Source: Oscillospiraceae bacterium
GTDB taxonomy: Bacteria; Bacillota_A; Clostridia; Oscillospirales; JAAYXM01
NCBI GenBank assembly: GCA_017408185.1
Contig: JAFQVE010000435.1
Span: 1 to 27,839 of the forward strand
Direction: 5' to 3'
DNA: 27,839 bases
A program made the position numbers and the translations under genes. Shown here one piece after another: positions 1 through 9,587 of the stretch. The notes under the pieces were generated by a model, which worked only from the letters and a program-made list of their open reading frames with translations, had not been told where the DNA came from and searched no databases. The number at the start of each line of letters is the position of its first letter. The first letter of the stretch is position 1.

Positions 1-3000
1 CATATACTGTTGTGAAAAGGCTGTCAAGCTCCTGGCCTTCCGGTGCCTCGCGCTCAACATATACATATTCAAGCATCGTTGCGCGGTCGGCATCGAATCT
101 ATCTTTATATCCGATGTTCTTCGATGCCTCACTTCTCTGCGAAACGTGACCGCCCGCAAAGGCAACGCCGGTCGGCGTAAAGTCATTGACCTGCGTCATG
201 CGCAGATGTATACCCTTCGGATTCGAAAGCACCTTTTTGTAGTCGGTAATCTCAAAATCGACGGTAAAGCTACTCTGAGGATCTGCCGCACGGCGCACAT
301 TTCGGAGCCACGTGTATCCGCGCGGGAACATTGTTTCATAGCTACCGGTAGACAACAACGTCCACGGATCCTGCCCGTAGGTTACAGGAAATACCGTTTC
401 AAAATCTACCGTTTCACCCGGAAGTGCACGACGGACACTGCCGTCCGGATTCTTTACATACGCCGCATCTTTGCCGGCATATGTTGCCCAGTCCATTGTT
501 CCGTTCTTATCCACCTGAATAAGCTCAGGCTCCGTCGCCATCTTAAGTCCCGAAACCTCATTTACTTTAGACGATGCTGAGTGGTAAATGTATGTGTGGT
601 GGTTTCCTCCCGTTACGCGGAAAAAGTCAACACCGTAAGATGTATCGTCGTTTATCTTCACCATAACAACGCTTCTGCGGTAATTTTCAGCATCGGCATA
701 TTTATGAGACGCATCCATATCCATAAGCTTGACCATTCCCGAATCGTTGAAGTGCAGCGGAAATCCGCGCAGCTCTGTTCCATTTGAACTCTCTTTATTT
801 ATCATCACCGTGTTGTGCGACACCGTCTGTGATGACCACTGGATACGATTTGGATTATACCCTGTGTTCTCAGGATATGCAAGGTCTGCGCCAAGGTCAA
901 GTCCGAAACCGTCTACGTTAATCGCAAGTGCATCCGGATGTCCGTGCCCTCCGGTATCACCTGCTGTCATCCAGATTGCACGCTGGTTATTCGTTTCAGT
1001 ACTTGCCGAAGCGGAATTGTAAATGCCTCCATCCTGAAGGGCTGCAAAGCCAAACCCTGCCATAAGCTCACTTTTCAGTCTGCCGTTTTCATCAATAAGC
1101 GCCTCAACCTCGTCCTTGAAGCTTTCCGGATTTTTTGTGAAAATATCGTAGTGCAGTCCTTCGGTTGTTCTTCCGTTTCTTGTCCAGATATACTGGGCAA
1201 GCTCATCTGCTATGTCAGTATCTCGAAGCTCCTTAAATCCTTTTTTCCATATTTCAAAATCGCCACCGTAGAATCCATGAGAAAGTGCGCTGGATGCATC
1301 CGCCATCTTCGGATGCCCCTCCGGCACTACCGGACGGGTAAATGCTATAAACATCTCACGGAATTTCGGATTATCGTAAAGGTTATATTTTGCTCCGGCC
1401 TCGTAATCTGCAAGGAAGTCTGCCATCTTGCCAAGACCTTCTATCTGCGTTCGGTTATAGTTCATACTCGACTCATCACCCATACCATCGCGGTCGATAA
1501 CGTCAATAAGCTGAGTTGTAACTCCGCCGCCGTTCACACGAAAAACAGTATCGGTGGTTGCCGTCTTGTAAATCCAGTCAAGCATCTCGGTGGTTTCCGG
1601 TTGTCTGTCCTGAACGATTGCAGATAACGACGTTGTCGCCTGACGCTGACCAAAGTTACCGGTAATACGCCCAAACTGTACGCCCCAGTAATTCTTTCTG
1701 ATGATGCCGTTTTCCCAGTTCTTCCAGATATCATGAGAGCTTATCTTTGCATTTCTGCGCATTTCGTGCTCGTACTCACGGCACTCTCCCTCACATATAT
1801 CGCCGTACACGGCGCTTGAATTCAGCTTATCGTAATTGAAATAATAATTTCTGTGAAAATTGTATTTATCATCGTCCGGAAGAGTGTCATAGCCGAATCT
1901 CTTTGCCTTTTGGGAAAGATAATCTATAACCTGTGTATCACAGAGTGCGGGATAGAATGCATCGGCGCAAAGCGCAAGAGTCTGCGCCGTGACATTTGCA
2001 TTGATATCTCCGGCTATAATTCCGACGCCAAGACCTCCGCCGTCTGTGTTATACCACAGTCTGTCCGGATGGTATTTGGAATCATGATCATAATCTATAT
2101 CATTATGAATAAACAGGTCATATGTATGATAAACATCTGCCATTCTGTCAAGCAAAATCGCGCCTGCACGTCCGTATTTGATATCGTCTGTATACAGATA
2201 CGCATCCCTGAGCGCCTCAAGCACGGCAGGAATTGTATTAAACATCATCACGGAATTTATATACGCAACATAAACGTGGCACTCATCAGCATATTCAACA
2301 CTGTCTCCCGCAACAGATGAATACTTATACGGAGTTACGCCGTCCGGCTGCAACGGAACATATCCCCAGCCATCATCAACGCCCCACGTTTTCCAATCCT
2401 CGCCCTCGCGGAGCCCCTGCTGATTGTTAAGAGACTCCGGAATCTTTGCAGGATCGGAAAGCTCGGGGTAAAGCTTGTTTACAAGATAACCGCCATCAAC
2501 ACCGAAGCCATAGTATGCGCGTTCTTCTGCTGTAAGAAATTCGCCGTTATTGATCCTGACCTTGCGTTCATCGCTTATTTCCATATCCGGAAGAGTTTTT
2601 TTCATTTCAAGAAGCATTGCGCGGTGTGCTTCAAGCGCGCGCATTCTGTCAAACCTGCCCTCACGGTCAAGACCAAGCTTTAAGAATCCTTCAAAATCAT
2701 TTGACGGGAAAAGGCGCTTACACTCCGGACATTGCGTCTGCCACGGACGCGAAACAACGTCTACAAGAAAAAGACTTCCCTTTTTGTTCATACCTCCGTT
2801 GCAATATCGGCAAAGGTTATAGTATGGATCCTTCGGACCTCCCGTCCGCGTGCTTCGCGGAAGCCCTTCTGCAATGATAAGATCGTAGAAATAATCAAGA
2901 TTTTCCACATATGGCTCAGCCGTTTTTTCCGCGCTCTTTTTCATGCTCTTTGCCCAGTCATATGTAGCTGTGTTTACTTTTGCATTTTCACGCTTTTCAG

Positions 3001-5965
3001 TTGTATAATATGTCGCTTCGGTCTTTCCATCGTCAAGGATTACGGAAATTTCTTTATCTGCAGAAAAGCTTTCTCCACGGAAAGTCGCGCTCGCCGAAAT
3101 TTTAACACTTCCGCATTCCTTCGCAGCAAAAACATATCCCGCATCTGCAAATGTGAGGACATCCTCTTTGTTTGTCGAGAAGACCACGTCCTCGCGCGGA
3201 AGCGCTATCTCATTTCCGCTCTTCATTGAAAGAACAACGGATATCTGCGATTTTTCACCGACATAAAGAGAATCACCAATTTTTATTACACTGTCTAATA
3301 CCTCAGTATCATCAATTGCGTTTATAATAATACTCTTGCTTACCTTTACATTCGCAGTTGAAACGGTTGCGGTGATTGTTGCCTCGCCGTGCCCCTTTCC
3401 CGTTATAATGCCGTTTTCGTCAACAGAAGCAATATCGGGATTTGAAGATTCATACGAGACCGTATAGTCATCTCCTGAAAGCACGGCACCATCGAGAAGC
3501 TTTGCCGAAATTGAGGTTGCTACCGTTTCGCCAAAGGTTACTTCATCACGCTCTGCCGCAAATTCAACAAACTTCATATTGTTGATACCATCAAGCGTGA
3601 GTGCTCTTGGAGACAGCGGACCTGCATTTGTGCCATGCTCAAATATGATGACATAATCGCCCTTCTCTTTAATATCCACTTTACCGATTATCTCAGATTT
3701 AATGCTATCCTTTGACGTGGTATGGAAATTAACATATCCGACATACGTCCTTTTGTTTACAAAGGGATCCATTTCTGCCTGTGTTGCCGTTCTTTTTGCT
3801 ATGTATATATTAGCATCGCCCGCAGAATCCGTTCTTGCAAGATATTCCAGATTCACGCCGTATTTTCCGGGTTCATCAATCCTTATTGCAAGAGCATACC
3901 ATCTGCCCGAGCCGGGATTCAAGCGCAAATAATTGGAATAATATTTAGCTGTTTTTGCTACCTTCACCGCACTTTGCGGTCCTACACCAAACCACTCCCA
4001 GTTCCCGTCTGTATAATCATACTTGATATCAAAAATATCATTATCAGCGGCAAGATTCGGGTTTGTGGTCTGCGGATTTTCCGAATCTTTATTCGTATAC
4101 GGTGCCCACTCCGGCTGTATCTTCAGGAAATTGTATGTTTGAGTTACACCCGCACACGGAACCTCCGTCACATTATACGCATACTTGACCGTGGTATAAA
4201 CCACGCCGTCAAAGTAAACTTCAGCCGAAATTTCCGTATCTCCTCCTGCGTAATCCATAATCAGCCCATTATCCTCGCCGATATCCGCAACAGATGGATT
4301 TGAACTCTTCCATTTTACTGTCGCCTTTGACATATCCATATATGTTTTGTCACTGAGAAGAATTGCAACAGATGCATTACCTGACGGATCTACCGTTATA
4401 GTTTCTTTCATCGGAACTGATTCTCCCGTTCCGAAGGTGAGGTTAAAATCGCCTACATAGATATAACTCCCCCACGTTACACCTTCGGGCGCAGTTGCCA
4501 ATGTGTCGCCGGTAAACGAAATGGTATACCATCCCGGCTCTGTGATCGTTATGCCGTGAATGTACGAGGTTTTGGAAGTCTTACCTTCATCAGCGCCTGA
4601 CGGATAGCACAAGTAACTTCCCACTTGTTTTCCGAGTGTGTTTTTCTTATATGCAAATTTGACTTCATTCACTTTACCAAGCCATACTGCTGCACTTGTG
4701 CCGTTAATTGCAAGAGCATGCGTCATTTCCATAGTATAGTTTCCCGCCATAGGAATGTATACATCGAAGCCAACGGCAGCAATATTATGCAATCTGAGTC
4801 CGTTGCTGTTTATTGCCAGATTTCCTCCAGGTGCAGTCGACGAAGTTCCGCTTTTTCCGCTCAGTCCGTGGAATTTATAAAAGCCGTTTGTATACGTCTC
4901 ATCAAGCACCGAAAGAAATCCCGAAGTCTCATTGGCAATCGCATCACTGACGGGTGTGTATTTTATCTTGACACCCGCGTTTGCAACCTTGAACACCTGC
5001 GAGGTGGTGAGCTTTCCTCCGCCCTCAAGAGAGAGCGTTGCGGTAACTGTTGCATCTCCCTCATCGCCTCCGGTGATGGTACCATCCTGCGTAACCGTTG
5101 CATTACCGATCACAGTATATGTAACCTTATCGCTGTAATCCGCAAGCGAACTGTCACTCATAACTGCCTTTACAGTCATTTTAGCTGTGCCGCCGTTCGG
5201 CGCTACGGCATTTTTCTCCGCTTCGGAAACAAGTGCCATTGGAACACTACCCTTACCTCCGTCAAGAGTAATGCTTCGAAATCCCATATAACGGTTAGCA
5301 TATGTACCGTTGCCCTGTTCCTTATCCGTTGCAGCTATTGCAATGATGTAATTGCCTTTATCAAAATATTTTTCTCCCAAAGCCACATATGCAGAACCGT
5401 AGTTCTTTACCGGAATATCTTTATTGCAGAAGCGAAAAACATCTCCCTGACGGTAAACTTTATCTTTTTCGTTCCATTCACTCTGCATCATGGAGAGCAG
5501 GCTGCTGTCCGATGTTGTTGCAGGGAAAATAAACATCTGTGCAACAGCACCGTAACTTCCACACTGCATGTATTCAAGTGTTATATCATAATTTCCTGCT
5601 TCCGGAACATAAATTTCATAAGCAATATAAGAATCCTTCGCGTTATTGCCGGTTAAATTTTCAGCATTGACCAGCGTGGTATTTGTGCTGTAATGGACAT
5701 ACGATGTGCTTTGCTTGGTTGTATAATCCGCAACTGACTGTATCGCCGCAGTACGTCCATGCCCCGCTGCTCTGAACTTCCAGAATCCGTAAGATGTGTT
5801 ATAATCGGTCACGGTCTTGGTATTAACATCTACCGCCACACCATCAAAATTCGTAAAGTCATACTTTACCGTAATTCCCGAGCCACCCTCTGCCGGCGCG
5901 GCATATGCGGGAATGAGCGATATAAGCATAACCATTGCCAAAATCAATGATAAAAATCTTTTCAT
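1..5965 (-). CDS. Secreted multi-module heparinase II/III-like polysaccharide lyase, C-terminus off the left edge
   Basis: The frame stays open from an ATG at 5965 to the left edge, giving about 1988 residues with the end missing. AAAGGAG lies 7 nt before the ATG. Residues 1-22 form a signal peptide ending AYA. Then come beta-rich modules at roughly 30-250, 345-510 and 610-795, alternating with bacterial Ig-like (BIG2) segments, for example ESSNPDIASVDENG. The heparinase-type region begins near residue 985. It has a CRYC pair near 1051 and a CPECKRLFPSNDF pair near 1077, which look like zinc ligands, then GGHGHPDAL near 1675 and SHNTV near 1715, matching the conserved histidine region of heparinase II/III-like enzymes. 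The family normally cleaves acidic polysaccharides by beta-elimination outside the cell; the substrate here cannot be read. It is last of three genes, 27 nt after the PHP gene. The visible part matches the SLH protein at 19419-25844, so an anchor may lie beyond the edge. Confidence 0.85.
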   Translation of the reverse strand, partial: MKRFLSLILAMVMLISLIPAYAAPAEGGSGITVKYDFTNFDGVAVDVNTKTVTDYNTSYGFWKFRAAGHGRTAAIQSVADYTTKQSTSYVHYSTNTTLVNAENLTGNNAKDSYIAYEIYVPEAGNYDITLEYMQCGSYGAVAQMFIFPATTSDSSLLSMMQSEWNEKDKVYRQGDVFRFCNKDIPVKNYGSAYVALGEKYFDKGNYIIAIAATDKEQGNGTYANRYMGFRSITLDGGKGSVPMALVSEAEKNAVAPNGGTAKMTVKAVMSDSSLADYSDKVTYTVIGNATVTQDGTITGGDEGDATVTATLSLEGGGKLTTSQVFKVANAGVKIKYTPVSDAIANETSGFLSVLDETYTNGFYKFHGLSGKSGTSSTAPGGNLAINSNGLRLHNIAAVGFDVYIPMAGNYTMEMTHALAINGTSAAVWLGKVNEVKFAYKKNTLGKQVGSYLCYPSGADEGKTSKTSYIHGITITEPGWYTISFTGDTLATAPEGVTWGSYIYVGDFNLTFGTGESVPMKETITVDPSGNASVAILLSDKTYMDMSKATVKWKSSNPSVADIGEDNGLIMDYAGGDTEISAEVYFDGVVYTTVKYAYNVTEVPCAGVTQTYNFLKIQPEWAPYTNKDSENPQTTNPNLAADNDIFDIKYDYTDGNWEWFGVGPQSAVKVAKTAKYYSNYLRLNPGSGRWYALAIRIDEPGKYGVNLEYLARTDSAGDANIYIAKRTATQAEMDPFVNKRTYVGYVNFHTTSKDSIKSEIIGKVDIKEKGDYVIIFEHGTNAGPLSPRALTLDGINNMKFVEFAAERDEVTFGETVATSISAKLLDGAVLSGDDYTVSYESSNPDIASVDENGIITGKGHGEATITATVSTANVKVSKSIIINAIDDTEVLDSVIKIGDSLYVGEKSQISVVLSMKSGNEIALPREDVVFSTNKEDVLTFADAGYVFAAKECGSVKISASATFRGESFSADKEISVILDDGKTEATYYTTEKRENAKVNTATYDWAKSMKKSAEKTAEPYVENLDYFYDLIIAEGLPRSTRTGGPKDPYYNLCRYCNGGMNKKGSLFLVDVVSRPWQTQCPECKRLFPSNDFEGFLKLGLDREGRFDRMRALEAHRAMLLEMKKTLPDMEISDERKVRINNGEFLTAEERAYYGFGVDGGYLVNKLYPELSDPAKIPESLNNQQGLREGEDWKTWGVDDGWGYVPLQPDGVTPYKYSSVAGDSVEYADECHVYVAYINSVMMFNTIPAVLEALRDAYLYTDDIKYGRAGAILLDRMADVYHTYDLFIHNDIDYDHDSKYHPDRLWYNTDGGGLGVGIIAGDINANVTAQTLALCADAFYPALCDTQVIDYLSQKAKRFGYDTLPDDDKYNFHRNYYFNYDKLNSSAVYGDICEGECREYEHEMRRNAKISSHDIWKNWENGIIRKNYWGVQFGRITGNFGQRQATTSLSAIVQDRQPETTEMLDWIYKTATTDTVFRVNGGGVTTQLIDVIDRDGMGDESSMNYNRTQIEGLGKMADFLADYEAGAKYNLYDNPKFREMFIAFTRPVVPEGHPKMADASSALSHGFYGGDFEIWKKGFKELRDTDIADELAQYIWTRNGRTTEGLHYDIFTKNPESFKDEVEALIDENGRLKSELMAGFGFAALQDGGIYNSASASTETNNQRAIWMTAGDTGGHGHPDALAINVDGFGLDLGADLAYPENTGYNPNRIQWSSQTVSHNTVMINKESSNGTELRGFPLHFNDSGMVKLMDMDASHKYADAENYRRSVVMVKINDDTSYGVDFFRVTGGNHHTYIYHSASSKVNEVSGLKMATEPELIQVDKNGTMDWATYAGKDAAYVKNPDGSVRRALPGETVDFETVFPVTYGQDPWTLLSTGSYETMFPRGYTWLRNVRRAADPQSSFTVDFEITDYKKVLSNPKGIHLRMTQVNDFTPTGVAFAGGHVSQRSEASKNIGYKDRFDADRATMLEYVYVEREAPEGQELDSLFTTVY

Positions 5966-5992
5966 TTTATGTCTCCTTTCCGGATGCCTGTT

Positions 5993-7000
5993 TTATATAA
6001 AATCTTCAATGAAATATGCCCGCGTATCTGCAAAGTTTCCCTGTCTGTCACGCACAGAAAAACGCAGATAAGTCTGTCGCTCGCGGAAGGGGAAGCTTGC
6101 CTCGGCGACTGTCTTTCCTTCTTCGGCAAACACTCCTCCTGCACCTCTTGCAGAAGAATTCATCGTGATTGCCACGGCATCGGAACATTTTATATGCACC
6201 ATTTCGTTCTCAACATACAGCTCATATATCTCAGGGCCTGATGAAGCATAGAAATTTCCGTCAAAGAGCGCATCCGTTATCGCTGTATATGTAAGCTCCG
6301 GTGCTTTTATCATCACATACCCGCCGCCAACAGCAGCCGGCTTGTGCATATCGTCTGCGGCTACGGCAAATATCTTCTTGCCCGAGCGCAGCATATCGTC
6401 ATAAATCGTTGGAACATATGCCGGATATCCGCCCAAAAGCACCTCCGTGTTCATTATCTCCATTGCATGCATTCCGTCATACTTCGTATATGCCTCATAG
6501 TTTTCAAACGACCACGTAGGATGATTGTAAGTAACAAAAAAGCCTTGTTCTCTGCCCTTTTTCATCATTGCGTTGATGCACTCCGGCGAATATTCCCTTA
6601 CAAAGAACGGCTCATTCTCATCATAGCAAACATCCTTTGCATACTGTGGAGCATTTCCTGTAAGCGCATACGCCGGATTCCAGCACGGCTGATTAACAAC
6701 CTCCGGAGAACGCGCCACGAAACAAACATGGCACGTTTTCGGAGTGGGATACGTAACGCCCGGCTTTGCCGCACGGTTAAAATTCGCCTCGAATCCGGAA
6801 AGGGCTATAAAGCTCTCGTCTGTAAGGTCGTGGTGAGGAATAAGCACATCGTGGTCAGTATATGCAACCACCGAATAGCCGTGAGCTTTATACTTCTCCT
6901 TCACCTGTTCAGGTGTGAGCACTCCATCACTCACTGTTGAATGACAATGCAGATTCGCTTTATAAAAATTACCGGTTTCAGGCAATAAATATTTCCTCAT
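5993..7000 (-). CDS. PHP-domain metallohydrolase (CehA/McbA-like), 335 aa
   Basis: The N-terminus has the PHP metal-binding signature: LHCHSTVSDG (H18, H20, D25), YTDHD (D49, H50) and GFE (E71). Later come YNHPTWS near the middle and an ADDMH motif about two thirds along. PHP proteins are metal-dependent hydrolases, usually phosphoesterases; the C-terminal beta-rich extension resembles the CehA/McbA group, for which several substrates are known, so the reaction here is open. There is no signal peptide, so it should be cytoplasmic. The start is 14 nt after the solute-binding gene's stop, and its own stop is 27 nt before the heparinase-like gene, so the three are surely cotranscribed. The operon suggests action on an imported, perhaps phosphorylated, breakdown product or on a signalling compound; this is inference. 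A second, dissimilar PHP gene at 15209-16132 carries the same promoter box. Confidence 0.85.
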   Translation of the reverse strand: MRKYLLPETGNFYKANLHCHSTVSDGVLTPEQVKEKYKAHGYSVVAYTDHDVLIPHHDLTDESFIALSGFEANFNRAAKPGVTYPTPKTCHVCFVARSPEVVNQPCWNPAYALTGNAPQYAKDVCYDENEPFFVREYSPECINAMMKKGREQGFFVTYNHPTWSFENYEAYTKYDGMHAMEIMNTEVLLGGYPAYVPTIYDDMLRSGKKIFAVAADDMHKPAAVGGGYVMIKAPELTYTAITDALFDGNFYASSGPEIYELYVENEMVHIKCSDAVAITMNSSARGAGGVFAEEGKTVAEASFPFRERQTYLRFSVRDRQGNFADTRAYFIEDFI

Positions 7001-7014
7001 CTTTGTTTTCCTCT

Positions 7015-8556
7015 TTATTTTACTCTGTCATACGCGCTTGTGTAAACCGCCAAAAGCTCTTCAAGGTGCATATCGTTGTATAATGTTTTAACGAACTCAT
7101 CCCATTTCGAAAGCGGCTCCTGACCGAGAAGGAATTTGGAAACCATTTCGGAAGTGTGTGTAGAAAGCGCTGCTTCATACTGTTCCTTAACGTCATATTC
7201 CTCTTCACTGAAGGAAAGCCACAACGTCGGGTTGACCTTTGGCATTGTGTGCTCAAGAACCATATCGCGCGTTTCCGCAAGGTCTGCAGACTCAAAGGCA
7301 AGAACCGCCTCCGGATCCATTCTTGTGAATGTTCCGTGAGTTCCAAAGCCGTAAAGCGTGTTTGCCTGAGTTCCGTTCTCATCGGTGATGTACTGCTTTT
7401 TGCCGTCTATCACCTCAAAGGTCTCTCCCTCTTTGCCCCATGAAACGAGCTCGACAGCTTCGTCGGAATAGAACCAGTCCACAAACTTTGCAGCATTTGC
7501 AATTCTGCTTTCAACTCTGTTGTTCGGAATCTTGATACCATTCGGGTCAAGGTTGAACTTTGCCACCATCGGAAGTCCCTCTTCGGTTGCAACCGGCGGA
7601 ACCATTGCGTGAAGATCAAATTCCGGATTATTGCTTCTTCCGATACTGTTGAAGAAGTCTATTCTCGTCTGATACTCCGGCATAATAAAGCCGCGGTCTG
7701 TTGTAACAAGCTCCTGCCACGAAACGCTGTTTATTGTCATAAAGTCAGACGGCATAAGCTTTTCGTCTATCAGCTTCTTATAAAACTTGATGTTTTCAAG
7801 CATTATGTCTTCTGACATACCGTATGACCATTTTTCCGCATTGTAATCATAGTACATGCCCGGCTGCCAATATGGTTTCCATGAAGATCCCGTAACTGCC
7901 ATAACGTTCATTCCTCCGCGAACACTGAACGGATAGGAATCCGGATATAGCTCTTTAAGCTGCTTGCATACCTCATAAAGCTCATCAAAGGTTGTAGGAA
8001 CTGCAATGCCGTGCTTGTCGAAAATATCTTTGCGGTAAAGCCATGCGCGTACGTTCTGGCTGATCTCACGACCTACGACCGGAGAATAATAAACCTTCCC
8101 GTCATGAGCAAGGCGAATTCCGACGAGATTATCATATTCCTCTTCCGACAAAGAATCCACCCACGCGTTGTAATTTGGCATATATTCCTTCATATCGTCA
8201 AAAGCAATCATTGCTCCTGAGTGTATGTATTTATCATCTCCGGGCTTATGTGTTCCATAGAAAATGTCCGGAAGAGTTTCCGGTGCTGCAAACATAAGCG
8301 GAATCTTTGTTGCACCCTCAGATGACGGATAAGCAACTATATCAAGCGTTGCACCGCAAGCCTCTTCGATATACTCCCATATTTTCCAGTCCTCCCGGTA
8401 CGGCCAGCTTGCGTGAGAACCGATTACGATCTGAATAACATCATCACGCGTAAGCGGATCTGCGTTTGCCACACTTCCGTTTCCGGTACCTGTTCCACAC
8501 GCGCAAAGCGTGAGAATCATAATTCCCGCAAGAATGATTGATACTGCTTTTTTCAT
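7015..8556 (-). CDS. Extracellular solute-binding lipoprotein (ABC importer, family 1 type), 513 aa
   Basis: The first 20 residues are a lipoprotein signal peptide (MKKAVSIILAGIMILTLCAC) with Cys20 as the lipidation site, followed by a GTGTGNG linker. The mature part resembles large Firmicute family 1 solute-binding proteins (about 500 residues, LplA/YtcQ-like), for example LMFAAPETLPDIFYG and a tryptophan-rich central stretch. Such proteins sit on the outer face of the membrane and deliver oligosaccharides to an ABC permease. GGAGG lies 9 nt before the ATG. It opens the operon with the PHP and heparinase-like genes and is driven by the boxed promoter at 8602-8643. Oddly, no permease genes are nearby; a partner encoded elsewhere, or a pure sensing or capture role, would explain this. 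The ligand is unknown, but the operon points to oligosaccharides released by the heparinase-like enzymes. Confidence 0.9.
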   Translation of the reverse strand: MKKAVSIILAGIMILTLCACGTGTGNGSVANADPLTRDDVIQIVIGSHASWPYREDWKIWEYIEEACGATLDIVAYPSSEGATKIPLMFAAPETLPDIFYGTHKPGDDKYIHSGAMIAFDDMKEYMPNYNAWVDSLSEEEYDNLVGIRLAHDGKVYYSPVVGREISQNVRAWLYRKDIFDKHGIAVPTTFDELYEVCKQLKELYPDSYPFSVRGGMNVMAVTGSSWKPYWQPGMYYDYNAEKWSYGMSEDIMLENIKFYKKLIDEKLMPSDFMTINSVSWQELVTTDRGFIMPEYQTRIDFFNSIGRSNNPEFDLHAMVPPVATEEGLPMVAKFNLDPNGIKIPNNRVESRIANAAKFVDWFYSDEAVELVSWGKEGETFEVIDGKKQYITDENGTQANTLYGFGTHGTFTRMDPEAVLAFESADLAETRDMVLEHTMPKVNPTLWLSFSEEEYDVKEQYEAALSTHTSEMVSKFLLGQEPLSKWDEFVKTLYNDMHLEELLAVYTSAYDRVK

Positions 8557-8601
8557 AGTGATGTACCTCCATTTATTAATATTGTTTTACATCTTGTTTA
8601 T

Positions 8602-8643
8602 ATTATAATATTGCGAATATCATAATTTCAGCAAAACCGTACA
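8602..8643 (-). promoter_or_regulatory. Promoter of the solute-binding protein operon with conserved 20-bp box
   Basis: On the minus strand TATAAT (8607-8602) is preceded by a 20-bp box, TGTACGGTTTTGCTGAAATT, at 8643-8624. The box covers the expected -35 position, where only a weak CTGAAA match exists, as is typical of activator-dependent promoters. The same box at almost the same spacing precedes the genes at 9588-12353 and 15209-16132. The expected leader is about 40 nt. Confidence 0.7.
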
Positions 8644-8684
8644 TCGAAATAAGAATTTACATATGTAATTTGTGGGAATGAAAA

Positions 8685-8706
8685 ACGGAGAGGTCTCCCT
8701 CTCCGT
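8685..8706 (-). terminator. Rho-independent terminator after the HAD gene
   Basis: An 8-bp perfect stem, ACGGAGAG/CTCTCCGT, with a 6-nt loop is followed on the minus strand by TTTTTC. It lies 111 nt beyond the HAD stop codon and just before the solute-binding protein promoter, insulating the two units. The 8557-8817 intergenic stretch holds only this hairpin and that promoter. Confidence 0.75.
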
Positions 8707-8817
8707 CCGTGAATTTTATTCTGCACAGCTTGCGCAATACGATGAAACGATACCCGAATGTTCAATCAGAAATCTTTCTTATTCAGACATGTCATTCGTT
8801 TTTTCGGCAGGCATATC

Positions 8818-9465
8818 CTATGCAAGTTCAATAAGTTGGCAAAAATCATCTATATAATGATCAGAAATCTTTTCTATTTCGTCGGTATATTCCTCCGAGG
8901 ATTTATCATAAACCCCGCAAACCTTCATCCCGGCGATTGCCGCTGTTTTGTCTGCATTATAATTATCGTCAAGAAAGATTATTTCACCAACCGGCTTTCC
9001 GATTTTTTCTGCTGCCATTTTGTAAATTTCCGGATCAGCCTTTGTTGTTTTAAAATCATCGCAAGACCATACATTTGTAAAAACATCAAATATTCCAAGC
9101 CTTTTCAGGCACACATCAAGAACAGAATGTGGACTTGCAGTCAAAACATTAAGATTTGCCCCTTGCTCCTTTAACTTTCTCAGAGTTTCAACAACATTTT
9201 TCTTCGCCGGGATGTTATATGCGTATTCATCATAGATATACCTGTTCATAAGAGCGATAATCTCATCTACCGGCATTTTTATCCCAAGCCGTTCCTTGAA
9301 ATATTTAGCCGTGCCTTCATATCCCAGCGGCGTGATAATCTTTATAATATCACTTCCATACTTTATATTGTTTTCATCCAATATTTTTAACATGGTAGAA
9401 ACAAAAGCAGGCATAGAGTCTACCAATGTTCCGTCAAAATCAAATAAATATGTTGTATACTTCAT
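8818..9465 (-). CDS. HAD-superfamily hydrolase (phosphoglycolate phosphatase-like), 215 aa
   Basis: The four HAD motifs are visible: FDFDGTLVDS at residues 8-17 (nucleophile D9, acid/base D11), the threonine/serine motif in LTASP near residue 107, a lysine after it in the FKTTKADPEIY stretch, and IIFLDDNYNAD near 165-175. A helical cap between motifs I and II fits subclass I. Members dephosphorylate small sugar phosphates or similar metabolites in the cytoplasm; the exact substrate cannot be read from sequence. GAGG precedes the ATG. It has its own sigma-A-type promoter at 9503-9532 and its own terminator, so it is monocistronic. It lacks the shared box of its neighbours, so membership in the glycan regulon is not supported. 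Confidence 0.88.
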   Translation of the reverse strand: MKYTTYLFDFDGTLVDSMPAFVSTMLKILDENNIKYGSDIIKIITPLGYEGTAKYFKERLGIKMPVDEIIALMNRYIYDEYAYNIPAKKNVVETLRKLKEQGANLNVLTASPHSVLDVCLKRLGIFDVFTNVWSCDDFKTTKADPEIYKMAAEKIGKPVGEIIFLDDNYNADKTAAIAGMKVCGVYDKSSEEYTDEIEKISDHYIDDFCQLIELA

Positions 9466-9502
9466 TTTTCCTCTTTCCTTGCGTTTGGTTGTAATAATAT
9501 CA

Positions 9503-9532
9503 ATTATACTACCGGAATATACGCTTTGTCAA
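9503..9532 (-). promoter_or_regulatory. Sigma-A-type promoter of the HAD gene
   Basis: The minus strand shows TTGACA (9532-9527), an 18-nt spacer and TATAAT (9508-9503), 37 nt before the ATG. Both hexamers match consensus exactly, suggesting constitutive expression. Confidence 0.8.
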
Positions 9533-9551
9533 TTCAGCCTTGCAAAAACGT

Positions 9552-9577
9552 GTCGGAGAGGAATATCCCTCTCCGAC
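9552..9577 (-). terminator. Rho-independent terminator after the 921-aa protein gene
   Basis: A 10-bp perfect stem (arms 9552-9561 and 9568-9577, core TCGGAGAGG/CCTCTCCGA) with a 6-nt loop is followed on the minus strand by ACGTTTTTGC. It begins 10 nt after the stop codon of the 9588-12353 gene. Confidence 0.85.
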
Positions 9578-9587
9578 CGAAATAGTT

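Noticed and set aside
4625..5656. 343-residue plus-strand open frame
   Set aside because: It is antisense to the heparinase-like gene, has cysteine- and arginine-rich low-quality sequence, no ribosome binding site and no family resemblance. The many other plus-strand frames across 1-12000 and 19400-27839 are the same kind of shadow.
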